Shown piece after piece: positions 32,194 through 41,045 of a stretch of 64,000 nucleotides of DNA. A program made the position numbers and the translations under genes. The notes beneath the pieces are model-generated. The model did not search any database. It saw nothing but the letters and a program-made list of their open reading frames with translations, and had not been told where the DNA came from. Source of the stretch: Mesonia sp008017825 (GTDB taxonomy: Bacteria; Bacteroidota; Bacteroidia; Flavobacteriales; Flavobacteriaceae); the NCBI RefSeq assembly GCF_008017825.1, contig NZ_VRLS01000094.1, forward strand, positions 62,001 through 126,000. The letters run 5' to 3'. How positions within the stretch are numbered: position 1 is the stretch's first letter; the number at the start of each line of letters is the position of its first letter.

Positions 32194-33156
32194 TTAAAAC
32201 GGTGCAGCTGTATCTTTAGGATCCTCTGGTAAACTCCAACGCTGGCGAGGAGTAATCTTTTCTCTTTTTATATCTTTAGATTCTGAATTATTAACACTAC
32301 CATAACTACTTGAACCGCCACGTGGAATTTTCATATGGTCTCCATATAGCCATACTACCAAATTACTACGTTGCCCACTGATAATTGGGTGTGTAGCGTG
32401 TGGCACGTTGCCTCTGTGAAGTATTGCTTTGCCAGGTTCGAAGATAGTTTGTACAGTTTTCCCCGTAGTTTTGTCGTGAAAATCAACTTGCGAACCCGTA
32501 AACTCTTCTTCGGGTAAGTTAATATTAATATTTAAAGTAGCAGCGGAAGCATCAGTATGTGCATGCAAATCTTTATCCTTATCTGGATTATACTGAATAG
32601 AGAAACCAAATGTTTGATTATCATAACCATAAGTATCAAGTAATAAACGAGAAACCGGGCGCATATAACGGTCCATTATTTCATTGTAAAACGCCTGAAA
32701 ATTAGGTGCAGTAAGATGACCTTCAGAACGTGGATCGAGCATCATTCCATAACGATTTAATTGTATTCCATATGGTGCACGTTTAGGAATTTTTGAATTT
32801 ACTACAGCTTCTAAATATTTACGAAATTCTGCTAAGCGTTCAAGGTCAAAAAATTGGGCAGAATATACACCAGGAATAATTTCTTCCCATAAGTCTGCAA
32901 CAGCATTTTCTTTTTCAGGGTTTTCCCATGCTTCATTTATAGCTTTTCTCAAACGTGGGTCAAGTAGCTTCTCATCTGGAATTAGTATGTTACCTTTATT
33001 TTCAATTTCCCATTCTGCCCAAGTATTTTCAAGTAAATTTCGGTTACTATTCCAGAAATGGGATACAGATGTTTCACGGTTTAGAGAGGCTTCACGAGTA
33101 GGTAAAGTAAGCGCACGAGCTTGTTCTAGAGCATTTTTATTTATCTTTGTTTTCAT
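32194..33156 (-). CDS. 2-oxoglutarate/Fe(II) dioxygenase (prolyl-4-hydroxylase-like)
   Basis: 320 residues, no signal peptide. The metal triad is complete: H-T-D at 200-202 and His256, with Arg263 (G-Q-R-S-N-L-V-V-W-L) for 2-oxoglutarate. The N-terminal 120 residues are helical and look like a substrate domain, and G-I-Q-L-N-R-Y-G-M-M precedes the jelly-roll. The C-terminal tail carries R-Q-R-W-S-L-P-E-D-P. The substrate is unknown; hydroxylation of a protein or small molecule is possible. Isolated transcription unit. Confidence 0.85.
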   Translation of the reverse strand: MKTKINKNALEQARALTLPTREASLNRETSVSHFWNSNRNLLENTWAEWEIENKGNILIPDEKLLDPRLRKAINEAWENPEKENAVADLWEEIIPGVYSAQFFDLERLAEFRKYLEAVVNSKIPKRAPYGIQLNRYGMMLDPRSEGHLTAPNFQAFYNEIMDRYMRPVSRLLLDTYGYDNQTFGFSIQYNPDKDKDLHAHTDASAATLNININLPEEEFTGSQVDFHDKTTGKTVQTIFEPGKAILHRGNVPHATHPIISGQRSNLVVWLYGDHMKIPRGGSSSYGSVNNSESKDIKREKITPRQRWSLPEDPKDTAAPF

Positions 33157-33405
33157 AATTAATTTATTTTTAATTGAAATAATTTTTCTTCAAGTTTGTT
33201 ATGTATTGCATATAATCTAGATGTATTTATAATCCCCACAGATATTTAGGATGCGTAACCTTAGACTTTCAGTTTAATTAATTTTTCATATAATTATAAG
33301 TTAGAGGATTAATAATATGATAACAAAGGTAGCCTTAGACACTTGTAATTTCTTGGTAGTAAATCTGGCTTTAATAGTAATTTTCAAGGTTTATCTACAG
33401 CATAA
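33157..33405. other. Intergenic stretch without recognised gene
   Basis: AT-rich upstream region of the 2OG oxygenase. No ORF of protein character, no palindrome of note and no RNA gene recognised. The oxygenase promoter should lie here, but I could not place a convincing TTG/TANNTTTG pair. Confidence 0.5.
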
Positions 33406-33430
33406 AAAATGCCTCATGAAGAGGCATTTT
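33406..33430 (-). terminator. Terminator after the MDR gene at 33475
   Basis: AAAATGCCTC-atgaa-GAGGCATTTT, perfect 10-bp arms. It lies 45 bp past the stop codon of the leftward oxidoreductase gene, with a U-rich 3' side on the minus strand. Confidence 0.8.
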
Positions 33431-33474
33431 AATACAACTAATCAATTTTAAGGGGTACTAATAATCAGAATTTT

Positions 33475-34458
33475 TTAATTTTCAACAATTACTTTTCCAA
33501 TAGCTTTTCCACTAGCTAAATGCGCATAAGCTTCACCAACTTGTTCTAATGAAAATTGATTTTCATCAACAATGGGTGTTAAATTTCCAGCATTTGATAT
33601 TTCAGCTAATATTTTTAAAATTTCACCGTGTTTTTCCCTGTTGAAATTGTGTAACATAGGGATTAACATAAATACTACGTGTAATGAAGCTCCTTTAAAG
33701 TGCAATGGAGTTAAATCTAATTCTAGTAAAGAAACCGTAGTAGAAATATGTCCGTTTAAGGTAACAGCTTCAATAGAATTATTTAAATTAGGACCTCCAA
33801 CTGTATCAAATACAACATCAAAACCACCATCTGTATATTTATTTGTGTAATCTGCTACCTTTTCAGTTGTAAAATCAATAAATGTAGCACCAAATCTTTC
33901 AACAATAGTTTTTTGTTTATCACCCGTACCAGTTGCAAATACCTCTGCTCCAAAATACGTAGCCAATTGAACTGCTAAATGACCAACCCCGCCAGAGCCA
34001 CCGTGAACTAAAACTTTTTGACCAGCTTTAACACCTGCTCTTGTCAATCCTTCATATGCAGTAATCGCTACTAAAGGTAATGCAGCAGTTTCTCGCATAG
34101 TTAAATCCTTTGGTTTGTGACCAATTAGATCGCTATCTGCAACAATATATTCGGTTAAAGTTCCTGGTAAATCTGCAAGTCCGCCAGCACAACCATAAAC
34201 TTCGTCTCCTATTTTATAATCCTCTACTCCTTCTCCAACTGCTTCAACTGTTCCAGAAAAATCCATACCTAGTAATGCTGGAGATGCTGGTGATAAAGGT
34301 AAATCAGACCCCATATTTTTTATCATCATATCAATAGTATTGACACTTGAGGCAGCAATTTTCACTAAAACGTGATTAGCTTTTACTTCTGGTTTTTCAA
34401 TTTCTGATACTTCAAAATTTGCATTTTCTCCGTATTCCTTAATTAACATCGCTTTCAT
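33475..34458 (-). CDS. Zinc-free MDR quinone oxidoreductase-type NADP reductase
   Basis: 327 residues. GroES-like N-terminal half with G-M-D-F-S-G-T-V-E-A-V-G-E-G-V, then the Rossmann half with V-H-G-G-S-G-G-V-G-H-L-A-V-Q and V-F-D-T-V-G-G. Zinc-binding cysteines of alcohol dehydrogenases are absent, so it is of the quinone-reductase/crotonase-reductase type using NADPH. Terminated by the hairpin at 33406. 35 bp downstream of the enoyl-CoA hydratase relic. Confidence 0.9.
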   Translation of the reverse strand: MKAMLIKEYGENANFEVSEIEKPEVKANHVLVKIAASSVNTIDMMIKNMGSDLPLSPASPALLGMDFSGTVEAVGEGVEDYKIGDEVYGCAGGLADLPGTLTEYIVADSDLIGHKPKDLTMRETAALPLVAITAYEGLTRAGVKAGQKVLVHGGSGGVGHLAVQLATYFGAEVFATGTGDKQKTIVERFGATFIDFTTEKVADYTNKYTDGGFDVVFDTVGGPNLNNSIEAVTLNGHISTTVSLLELDLTPLHFKGASLHVVFMLIPMLHNFNREKHGEILKILAEISNAGNLTPIVDENQFSLEQVGEAYAHLASGKAIGKVIVEN

Positions 34459-34493
34459 ATCTGTTTTCTTTTAATTTATAATTATTTTTTTTA

Positions 34494-34725
34494 TTAATTT
34501 ACTTCTTGAATATCAATAACCATTTGTTCCCAATTTTTTTGGTTTTTATGGTCAAACTGGACACTGTTGTCATCTGCATATTGGAAACGTTTTACCGCTG
34601 CAAAGACTGCTTAAATCTGCTAACATATCTTGTCCTTGTACTTTCACTGGTCCAAAATTGATGTCTATTGTTAAAATTCCTCCTTTTTGTTCTGCGGTAA
34701 AAGTTTGAAAGTTTTTGTAGTTCAT
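34494..34725 (-). pseudogene. Enoyl-CoA hydratase relic with internal deletion
   Basis: The first 43 or so codons (MNYKNFQTFTAEQKGGILTI to Q-G-Q-D-M-L-A-D-L-S-S-L) match the N-terminus of a crotonase-family hydratase. The frame then breaks near 34612. In another frame the sequence continues A-A-V-K-R-F-Q-Y-A-D-D-N-S-V-Q-F to E-V-N-stop at 34494, which looks like the C-terminus of such a protein. About 190 central codons, including the catalytic crotonase loops, are missing. Confidence 0.65.
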
Positions 34726-34880
34726 AGTAAAATGTTTTTGGTTAACATTAGTTCTAAACTTATTATAATACAAAGGTATCTTAGACATTCATTTTGAAAC
34801 AGGTAAAAAACAAAGGGCTTTTAGTAAAAAAAGAGGTAATTAATATTTTACTAAGTTTGTATTAAATATTTAACTTAATA

Positions 34881-35291
34881 ATGAGTACATCTTGCGAGTT
34901 CCCTCCAAAAAACAAAAGAGATTATATTTCTGATATTGGTGAAATTCTTATAAATAAACATGGTAAGAAGAAATACTATAAACCTGAAGAAGTAAAAAAA
35001 GCACACAGAAATAGCAAATGGTTTGAATATCTTGATTTTGCTTGTTGGGGTATGAGTGTTCACTCATCACATACAGATTTTGATACTTACCATAAAAAAA
35101 CTGGGGAAGCTTGTGATTATATAGAAATGAAAACAGAAATGCTAAGCGGGTTATCTCGTACTTCTTTTTCTAATTGGAAAGAAATTCCCGATTCAGATAT
35201 TGATGCTTCTTGGTTAGATTTTGGAGATGTATTTGATGGACTGTTAGATGGAATTGGGGAATTTGTTTCGGGAATTTTTGAAGGTATTTAA
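34881..35291 (+). CDS. Conserved small soluble protein of unknown function
   Basis: 136 residues: M-S-T-S-C-E-F-P-P-K-N-K-R-D-Y at the start, K-K-Y-Y-K-P-E-E-V-K-K-A-H-R (about 31-44), a segment W-F-E-Y-L-D-F-A-C-W-G-M-S-V-H, and a glycine-rich amphipathic C-terminus ending G-I-F-E-G-I. The K-Y-Y-x-P-E-x-V-x-x-A element recalls the DUF6559 type, but I am not certain. Its stop codon is immediately followed by the stop of the convergent AraC gene, with no spacer. Confidence 0.65.
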   Translation: MSTSCEFPPKNKRDYISDIGEILINKHGKKKYYKPEEVKKAHRNSKWFEYLDFACWGMSVHSSHTDFDTYHKKTGEACDYIEMKTEMLSGLSRTSFSNWKEIPDSDIDASWLDFGDVFDGLLDGIGEFVSGIFEGI

Positions 35292-36158
35292 TTATACAGT
35301 TATACTTGCTTTATAGGCTCCAATTGTCATTCCCTTATAGCTTTGGTAGGTTTTATTTAAGTGGCTAGAATCTGTAAAACCAAGTTCTGCTGCAATTTCA
35401 GAGTATTGCAAATCGGTATATTTTAAACGTGTTTCTACAAGTTTCAATTTGTAATTGATAATGTATTTTTTTAAAGACACTTCTGTATGCTTTTTAAAAA
35501 ACTCACTTATATAATTATCTGCCATATTAAATTCTTCTGCTAAACTTTTAGTGTGTAGTAAATCTGAATTATAAATATTAGAATGAATGTAATTTATAAT
35601 TTGCTGAATTTTAGAAGACTTTACTTCTTTGACAGATTCTGAAACATTTATAAACTGAATGTTTCTTGCAATTAAATGTAAAATAACTGACAGGGAATTT
35701 TGAATGATAAAAATATCGAAGGATTGTTTGTTTAAATATTCGGTAGCAGTCATATTCACTAAAGCCACTAAATGTGCACGATCTGCTTCCGTTTCAAACT
35801 GCATTTCACGAAGTTCATGACTTTCACTATTTAGAATTTCTTCAATTTTGCGAAACCAATCATTTACTGGCAGGTTCACATTTTGAGAACTTGTATTTCT
35901 AAAAAAACTCTTTAAAAATTTGATAGCAATGGTAGATGTTGCTGATTCTGGGTTCATGATATAAATGTCATCTGGAATAAATACAAAAATACTATTTGCA
36001 GAATAGTTTACCGTTTTACCATTTATTTTAATAGTTCCTGATCCTTTTTCAAAATATACAATTTCAAAAAAACGAATGGTGGTATACTTACAAAACTCAA
36101 AAAATATTTGGTCTTTGTATTGTGCAATAACGATATTTTCAATAATAGTTCTAGGCAT
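35292..36158 (-). CDS. AraC-family regulator
   Basis: 288 residues. Cupin-like sensor with G-S-G-T-I-K-I-N-G-K-T-V-N and S-I-F-V-F-I-P-D-D-I-Y-I-M. HTH region with L-A-E-E-F-N-M-A-D-N-Y-I-S-E-F-F-K-K-H-T and I-A-A-E-L-G-F-T-D-S-S-H-L-N-K. Closely related to the AraC protein at 40104, and the two bracket the yellow-like, cupin, MDR and nitroreductase genes. 104 bp downstream of the yellow-like gene. Confidence 0.92.
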   Translation of the reverse strand: MPRTIIENIVIAQYKDQIFFEFCKYTTIRFFEIVYFEKGSGTIKINGKTVNYSANSIFVFIPDDIYIMNPESATSTIAIKFLKSFFRNTSSQNVNLPVNDWFRKIEEILNSESHELREMQFETEADRAHLVALVNMTATEYLNKQSFDIFIIQNSLSVILHLIARNIQFINVSESVKEVKSSKIQQIINYIHSNIYNSDLLHTKSLAEEFNMADNYISEFFKKHTEVSLKKYIINYKLKLVETRLKYTDLQYSEIAAELGFTDSSHLNKTYQSYKGMTIGAYKASITV

Positions 36159-36262
36159 AAACTTTTTATAAAGTTACTAAATAATTGAAGTTGAAAAAGC
36201 TACTTTAAGTTGATACATTCTTACACAAATAATTTAAAAATATTTCAGTTTTAATTTTAAAG

Positions 36263-37372
36263 CTATCTGAAAGAAACACCCTTAACAATAGGCTTAAATC
36301 TAAAAATGTAAAATGGTTTTGTTGATTGATCTTTTCCATCGTTAAAAATTGCACCTTTATTTACCTGTGCTGCCGAAACATACATATAACCATCTACATG
36401 ATTGTAACTAACACCATCTGGCCAAACCATATTTTTATGTTGCACCATTGTTTTAACCATTTTATCATTTGCAGAAACTACTGCAACACTATTGCTTTCT
36501 AAAGCAGTTAAATAAATGTTTCCATCTTTGTCTATAGACATTCCGCCATTATTTGGTTTTTCTGAATAGGTTTCAATTTTAGAATCTAAATCTTCATCTG
36601 TATACGCTTCGTTAACTAAATCTACTGTTTTAATTCGGTAGATTTTAGTTCCGTTTAACGGTCCGTAATAGATGTATTCAAAATTTTTATCTGCTGTAAT
36701 TCCGTCGTTACCAACCAATAAATCCTTTCCGCTAACAGCTAAATGCTTCCCTTTAATTACTGTTGGTGTGTTTTCTGGTAACGTAGATCTTGTACCTTCC
36801 AAAACACGACGTGTTTTTCCCGTTTTCATATCTACGATGATAAAAGCTGCCTTGCTCCCATCTCCTCCATTACCAATACCTTCATCGGCTATAATAAAAT
36901 AACCATGTTTGGTATCAACCACCATATCATTAGGTTGGCTAATTGAAGGTACACTTGACTCTGGCAAGTAATATATACGTTCTAATTTGTCGGTTTTTGT
37001 ATTCCAGCCTACAATTTTTGGCGTTACATTGTTACGTTGCGCCATATCTATCATCCAGATAACCCCATTTTCATCATTACGGATTCCTAAAACATTGCTC
37101 AAGTAATTATCATCGGTTTCTCGTGGTGTATTCCATTCTAAATTAGGAAAAGGCGTAGTCGTATTCGTTTTTTTATCAAATTTCACTACTCTTCTTGCCG
37201 GAGAAAAAAATGGATGGTGACTATAAACCAAATCTCCTGAATTAGTAAACGTGATATTACCAACTGCTTGGTCTACGGTTGCGTATGTTTCTAATTCCGC
37301 TAAAGTATTTTGAGCCTGTGTAACCATAATTGAAATGATTAAACTTAATATGATACTTGCCTTTTTCATCAT
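36263..37372 (-). CDS. Exported yellow/major-royal-jelly-like beta-propeller protein
   Basis: 369 residues with a signal peptide (MMKKASIILSLIISIMVTQA, then QN). Mature part is a six-bladed propeller of the MRJP/yellow type: Q-P-N-D-M-V-V-D-T-K-H-G-Y, F-I-I-A-D-E-G-I-G, G-G-M-S-I-D-K-D-G-N-I-Y-L-T-A-L-E and V-W-P-D-G-V-S-Y. Relatives include bacterial dopachrome-tautomerase-like proteins, so action on a quinone or catechol is possible. Translationally coupled to the cupin gene upstream (TAATG overlap). Confidence 0.85.
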   Translation of the reverse strand: MMKKASIILSLIISIMVTQAQNTLAELETYATVDQAVGNITFTNSGDLVYSHHPFFSPARRVVKFDKKTNTTTPFPNLEWNTPRETDDNYLSNVLGIRNDENGVIWMIDMAQRNNVTPKIVGWNTKTDKLERIYYLPESSVPSISQPNDMVVDTKHGYFIIADEGIGNGGDGSKAAFIIVDMKTGKTRRVLEGTRSTLPENTPTVIKGKHLAVSGKDLLVGNDGITADKNFEYIYYGPLNGTKIYRIKTVDLVNEAYTDEDLDSKIETYSEKPNNGGMSIDKDGNIYLTALESNSVAVVSANDKMVKTMVQHKNMVWPDGVSYNHVDGYMYVSAAQVNKGAIFNDGKDQSTKPFYIFRFKPIVKGVSFR

Positions 37373-38205
37373 TACTTTACTTCAAAATCACCGTTACTTC
37401 TAATATAAATCACCGTTTCTTTAGATGTTGAAATGATTGAGGTTGCGTTTTCTTCTGCGCCAAAATATGAAGGAGCGTCTAATTGATTTTTAGTTCCCTT
37501 TTTAGAAAACTGATGAGTTATTCCTCCAGAAATAACAACTGCTCTAAAATTAGGACTCAAATTTTTGATTTTTCCACTGAAGCCTGCTGGTAACCTCAAA
37601 AGTGTTGCACGCAATTGATTTTCCTCGTGACTACCCCATAAAAAGGCAGTTTGCACATTACTCATTTCTTTTACCCACTTAATATTTTTTGCATTTAGCC
37701 AAACCATATTGGTTTTGTCTACATTAATAGATCTTTCGCCATTATCAAAAGCTTCAGATGTTGGTTGTACTAAATACGGTCCTTCTTGAATATCTAAAAA
37801 AGCTAAATTTTCTTGTCCATCTGCTGCAGTTATATGTGCTTCTCCTGCTGGTTGCTGCCAATAAGATCCTGCTGGCAACCACTGTTTTTCTGCTTTTTCA
37901 TCGTCATTGTGTAATAAACCTTGTATTACAACACCTCTATAAGTAATGTTATGAATGTGTGGAGGCGATGAAAATCCTTTTTTAAATTTCACTAAAAATC
38001 CTGCAGGTTCATTTTTTGTACGGTCTCCCCAAAGTTTTCCGGCAGCCGGACTTTTGTCCCCACGTAACGGATTTAACCAACCCCATTCTACATTGTCTGC
38101 CGTTACCACCTCATTTACAGATTTGGCAGGATCCGTTGTTGGTGTTTGTGCACTTGTATATGCCGTTGTTGCTATTGCTAAAGCAAGTAGTATTGTTTTT
38201 TTCAT
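37372..38205 (-). CDS. Exported double-cupin protein, DUF4437-like
   Basis: 277 residues with a signal peptide (MKKTILLALAIATTAYTSAQ). Two cupin halves: W-L-N-P-L-R-G-D-K-S-P-A-A-G, G-F-S-S-P-P-H-I-H-N-I-T-Y-R-G-V-V-I-Q-G and P-A-G-S-Y-W-Q-Q-P-A-G-E-A-H in the first (metal-binding His set present), and a second half, A-F-L-W-G-S-H, without the full His set. Coupled by overlap to the yellow-like gene, so they probably act on the same periplasmic compound. Confidence 0.82.
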   Translation of the reverse strand: MKKTILLALAIATTAYTSAQTPTTDPAKSVNEVVTADNVEWGWLNPLRGDKSPAAGKLWGDRTKNEPAGFLVKFKKGFSSPPHIHNITYRGVVIQGLLHNDDEKAEKQWLPAGSYWQQPAGEAHITAADGQENLAFLDIQEGPYLVQPTSEAFDNGERSINVDKTNMVWLNAKNIKWVKEMSNVQTAFLWGSHEENQLRATLLRLPAGFSGKIKNLSPNFRAVVISGGITHQFSKKGTKNQLDAPSYFGAEENATSIISTSKETVIYIRSNGDFEVK

Positions 38206-38246
38206 TTTGATATTTTTTATTAATGTTTTTATTTAACTCAATTAGC

Positions 38247-39254
38247 CTAAAATCCTTCTAAAACAATTTTACCTTTTGCTTTACCCGTTTCTAAAAAAGC
38301 GTGCGCTCTTCTAAGATTTTCAGCATTTATAGTTCCAAAATTTTCGCCTAACGTAGTTCTAATAGTTCCGTTGTCGATTAATTCGGAAGCTTTGTTCAAT
38401 ATATTATGCTGCTCAATCATATCTTCGGTCTTAAACATAGAGCGCGTAAACATTAACTCTATGTGCGTAGAAATCGCTTTTCCTTTAAAAGGCATTACAT
38501 TTAACGATTTTGGGTCATCTATAAATCCGAATTTCCCTTGAGGTTTAATCAGTTTAGCAATTTCATCTACGTGGTGTTCCGTAGCATTTAAGCTTACTAC
38601 ATACTCCGGAGCCGGTAAATTGTATTTATCGAACTCTTCGCTCAATTTATTTCTGTGGTTAATAACCATGTCTGCACCTAATTCTTTTATCCAAGACGTA
38701 GTTTCTTCACGAGAAGCCGTACCTATAATGTTCAACTTCGTCAGTTTTTTAGCCAATTGCACCAAAATAGAACCTACACCACCAGCGGCACCAATTACCA
38801 AAATAGATTTGCTGGCATCGTCTTTAGATACCTCTAACCGATCAAACAACATTTCATAGGCTGTAAGTGTGGTTAATGGTAATGCAGCAGCTTCAGCATA
38901 AGATAAGCTTTGAGGTTTTTTACCAACAATACGCTCATCTACAATTTGGTATTCTGCATAACTACCTTGACGAGTAAAATCGCCTGCGTACCAAACTTCA
39001 TCTCCAACATTAAAAAGAGTCACATCTTCACCAATTGCTGTAACTATTCCGGTAGCATCCCAGCCAATAACTTTCCAGCTGTCACCTTCTGCGGGCATTC
39101 CTGCACGTACCTTATAATCTGCTGGATTTACAGAAATAGCTTTTATTTCAACTAAAATATCTCTTCCTGTAGCTTTTGGAGTTTCTAATTCTACATCTTG
39201 TAAAGAATTTAAATTGTCAATGGGTAAATTCTCTTTGTATCCTATTGCTTTCAT
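38247..39254 (-). CDS. MDR-family zinc-binding-type alcohol dehydrogenase/quinone reductase
   Basis: 335 residues. G-W-D-A-T-G-I-V-T-A-I-G-E-D-V in the GroES-like domain, V-I-G-A-A-G-G-V-G-S-I-L-V-Q-L-A as cofactor loop, and E-Y-V-V-S-L-N-A-T-E. It belongs to the ZADH group that lacks most zinc ligands and reduces enones or quinones with NADPH. 19 bp after the nitroreductase gene, so the two enzymes form an operon. Confidence 0.9.
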   Translation of the reverse strand: MKAIGYKENLPIDNLNSLQDVELETPKATGRDILVEIKAISVNPADYKVRAGMPAEGDSWKVIGWDATGIVTAIGEDVTLFNVGDEVWYAGDFTRQGSYAEYQIVDERIVGKKPQSLSYAEAAALPLTTLTAYEMLFDRLEVSKDDASKSILVIGAAGGVGSILVQLAKKLTKLNIIGTASREETTSWIKELGADMVINHRNKLSEEFDKYNLPAPEYVVSLNATEHHVDEIAKLIKPQGKFGFIDDPKSLNVMPFKGKAISTHIELMFTRSMFKTEDMIEQHNILNKASELIDNGTIRTTLGENFGTINAENLRRAHAFLETGKAKGKIVLEGF

Positions 39255-39273
39255 CTGACTTAATTTTTAAAAA

Positions 39274-39933
39274 TTATATACCAGTAAAAATTTCATTTTC
39301 TGGTAATCTAGATTTTGGTGTTTTCTCAGTTGAATTAAAATCAGATTCTGCTCTATATCCTAAAGAAACAGCAACTAAAGCAGTATACCCTTTTTCTCTT
39401 AAACCAAACTCTTCATCTAAAGCTTTTACATCTATACCTTCCATTGGTGTGACATCGATACCTAAACTAGCGACTCCTAATAAAAAGCTTCCAATATTAA
39501 GATACACTTGTTTTTCCATCCAGTGTTGAAGGTCTTTTAAGTCGTATTTATGTATACCTGCAAAGGTTTTAACAGCCCCTAAAAACCCATTTTTTATATC
39601 TTCATTTGGAAATCTTCCATTCTCATCTTCGGTATCGGCAATATGCTGATAATAAGCATCGTCAGCATCTGTTTTTACACAAAACAATACTACTGCAGAA
39701 GAATTAGTAACTTTAGGTTCATTAAAATGAAAGAAACCTTGGGTTCCTTTTGCTATACGTGCTTTACCTGCTGCAGTTTCAGCAACGATAAAATGCCAAG
39801 GTTGTAGATTAACACTTGAAGGACTCATTCTCAACAAGTTTTTGATTTCAGCCATATCTTCATCAGATATTTTTTTGCTTGCATCATATTCCTTAGTAGT
39901 GTATCTCCAGTTTAATATTTCTTTTAAATTCAT
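39274..39933 (-). CDS. NAD(P)H-dependent nitroreductase (NfsB-like)
   Basis: About 219 residues from the ATG at 39933 (MNLKEILNWRYTTKEYD); a start 12 codons upstream is possible but lacks family support. FMN-binding R-Y-T-T-K-E-Y-D and S-P-S-S-V-N-L-Q-P-W-H-F are classic, and the C-terminal G-Y-R-A-E-S-D-F-N closes the fold. Lead gene of the nitroreductase-MDR pair. A minus-strand TACTTTTG (39972-39979) is a likely -7 element in the region shared with the divergent AraC gene. Confidence 0.92.
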   Translation of the reverse strand: MNLKEILNWRYTTKEYDASKKISDEDMAEIKNLLRMSPSSVNLQPWHFIVAETAAGKARIAKGTQGFFHFNEPKVTNSSAVVLFCVKTDADDAYYQHIADTEDENGRFPNEDIKNGFLGAVKTFAGIHKYDLKDLQHWMEKQVYLNIGSFLLGVASLGIDVTPMEGIDVKALDEEFGLREKGYTALVAVSLGYRAESDFNSTEKTPKSRLPENEIFTGI

Positions 39934-40103
39934 TTGTATGTGTTTTAAATAAGTTGTTTTAATTTTCATTACAAAAGTAAGAACATACTAAAACTGAAAT
40001 CATGTACAAAAAATTGATATTTATGTATAAATAGAGGTTATTCATTTAAAAATAAATAACCTTAACTTTTTTTTATATAGTTTTGGACTTAAAATAAACT
40101 GAA

Positions 40104-40991
40104 ATGCAAATATTAGAAGCATACAAACCTTTTGAAATACAAGAATTAAAATTATCTGAATGGAAGCAACGTCCTGTAAAAAATAATTTTTTCGAATTAG
40201 TTCTCATTAAGGAGGGTAATGGAACACAATGTATCAACTATAACTTCCATCCTTATGAAGAAGGAAATATATTTTTACTTCCACCATTGAAGTGTCATTC
40301 TTTTACTATTGAAACGACTTCCAAATTCGTGTTTCTAAAATTTACTGATGCCTTCTTTAAAAATTCAAATCGGGTTGCTGTAGATAGATCAGAATGGTTT
40401 AGTGAAGCAGCATACATTCTTTCTAATTATAATCAACTTCCTGGGGATGTAATTAAAAATGATATTGACAGGCAGCATTTAAAAAGGTTAATAGCTATGA
40501 TATTGCAAGAATCGCGAAATTACGGAGAAGAATCTATTTCATTGGTATCTAGCTTAATGACTAGTATTTTGGAAATTTTAATTCGGAATATAAAAAAAAG
40601 CAGTCATTATGAAGTTGCTGAAAAAAGTAGTGATGATAGAGCTACTAGAATGTTAACCTATATAAGTGAAAATATTAATAGAACAGATCTTTTAAAGGTA
40701 GAGCATTTAGCTGAGGAATTTTTAATATCACCGACTTACGTAAGCGAATTTTTTAGAAAACAAGTTGGACTCTCTTTACGAGAATATATTATAAAAGCAA
40801 AGTTAAAGTTAGTAGAAATACGCCTTCTAAACTCAGATTATACACTTACTGAAATTGCGGATGAGTTAGGTTTTACTGATGTTAGTCATTTATCTAAAAC
40901 TTTTAAACGCTATGTGGGACAATCGGTTCGTGATTTTAAAAATAATGGAGAATACATACTTTTAAAACGTGCAACTTGCACCACTTCATAA
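40104..40991 (+). CDS. AraC-family regulator divergent from the nitroreductase operon
   Basis: 295 residues. Sensor with E-E-G-N-I-F-L-L-P-P-L-K-C-H-S-F. HTH part L-A-E-E-F-L-I-S-P-T-Y-V-S-E-F-F-R-K-Q-V-G-L-S and I-A-D-E-L-G-F-T-D-V-S-H-L-S-K-T-F. Paralogue of the AraC at 35292. Divergent position makes the nitroreductase/MDR operon its obvious target. The Kef-type antiporter follows 54 bp downstream on the same strand and may share its transcript. Confidence 0.92.
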   Translation: MQILEAYKPFEIQELKLSEWKQRPVKNNFFELVLIKEGNGTQCINYNFHPYEEGNIFLLPPLKCHSFTIETTSKFVFLKFTDAFFKNSNRVAVDRSEWFSEAAYILSNYNQLPGDVIKNDIDRQHLKRLIAMILQESRNYGEESISLVSSLMTSILEILIRNIKKSSHYEVAEKSSDDRATRMLTYISENINRTDLLKVEHLAEEFLISPTYVSEFFRKQVGLSLREYIIKAKLKLVEIRLLNSDYTLTEIADELGFTDVSHLSKTFKRYVGQSVRDFKNNGEYILLKRATCTTS

Positions 40992-41045
40992 AGTAGAATC
41001 TTAAGAAGTAAGCTGGAGAATCATTAAAAAATCAATTAATTTATT

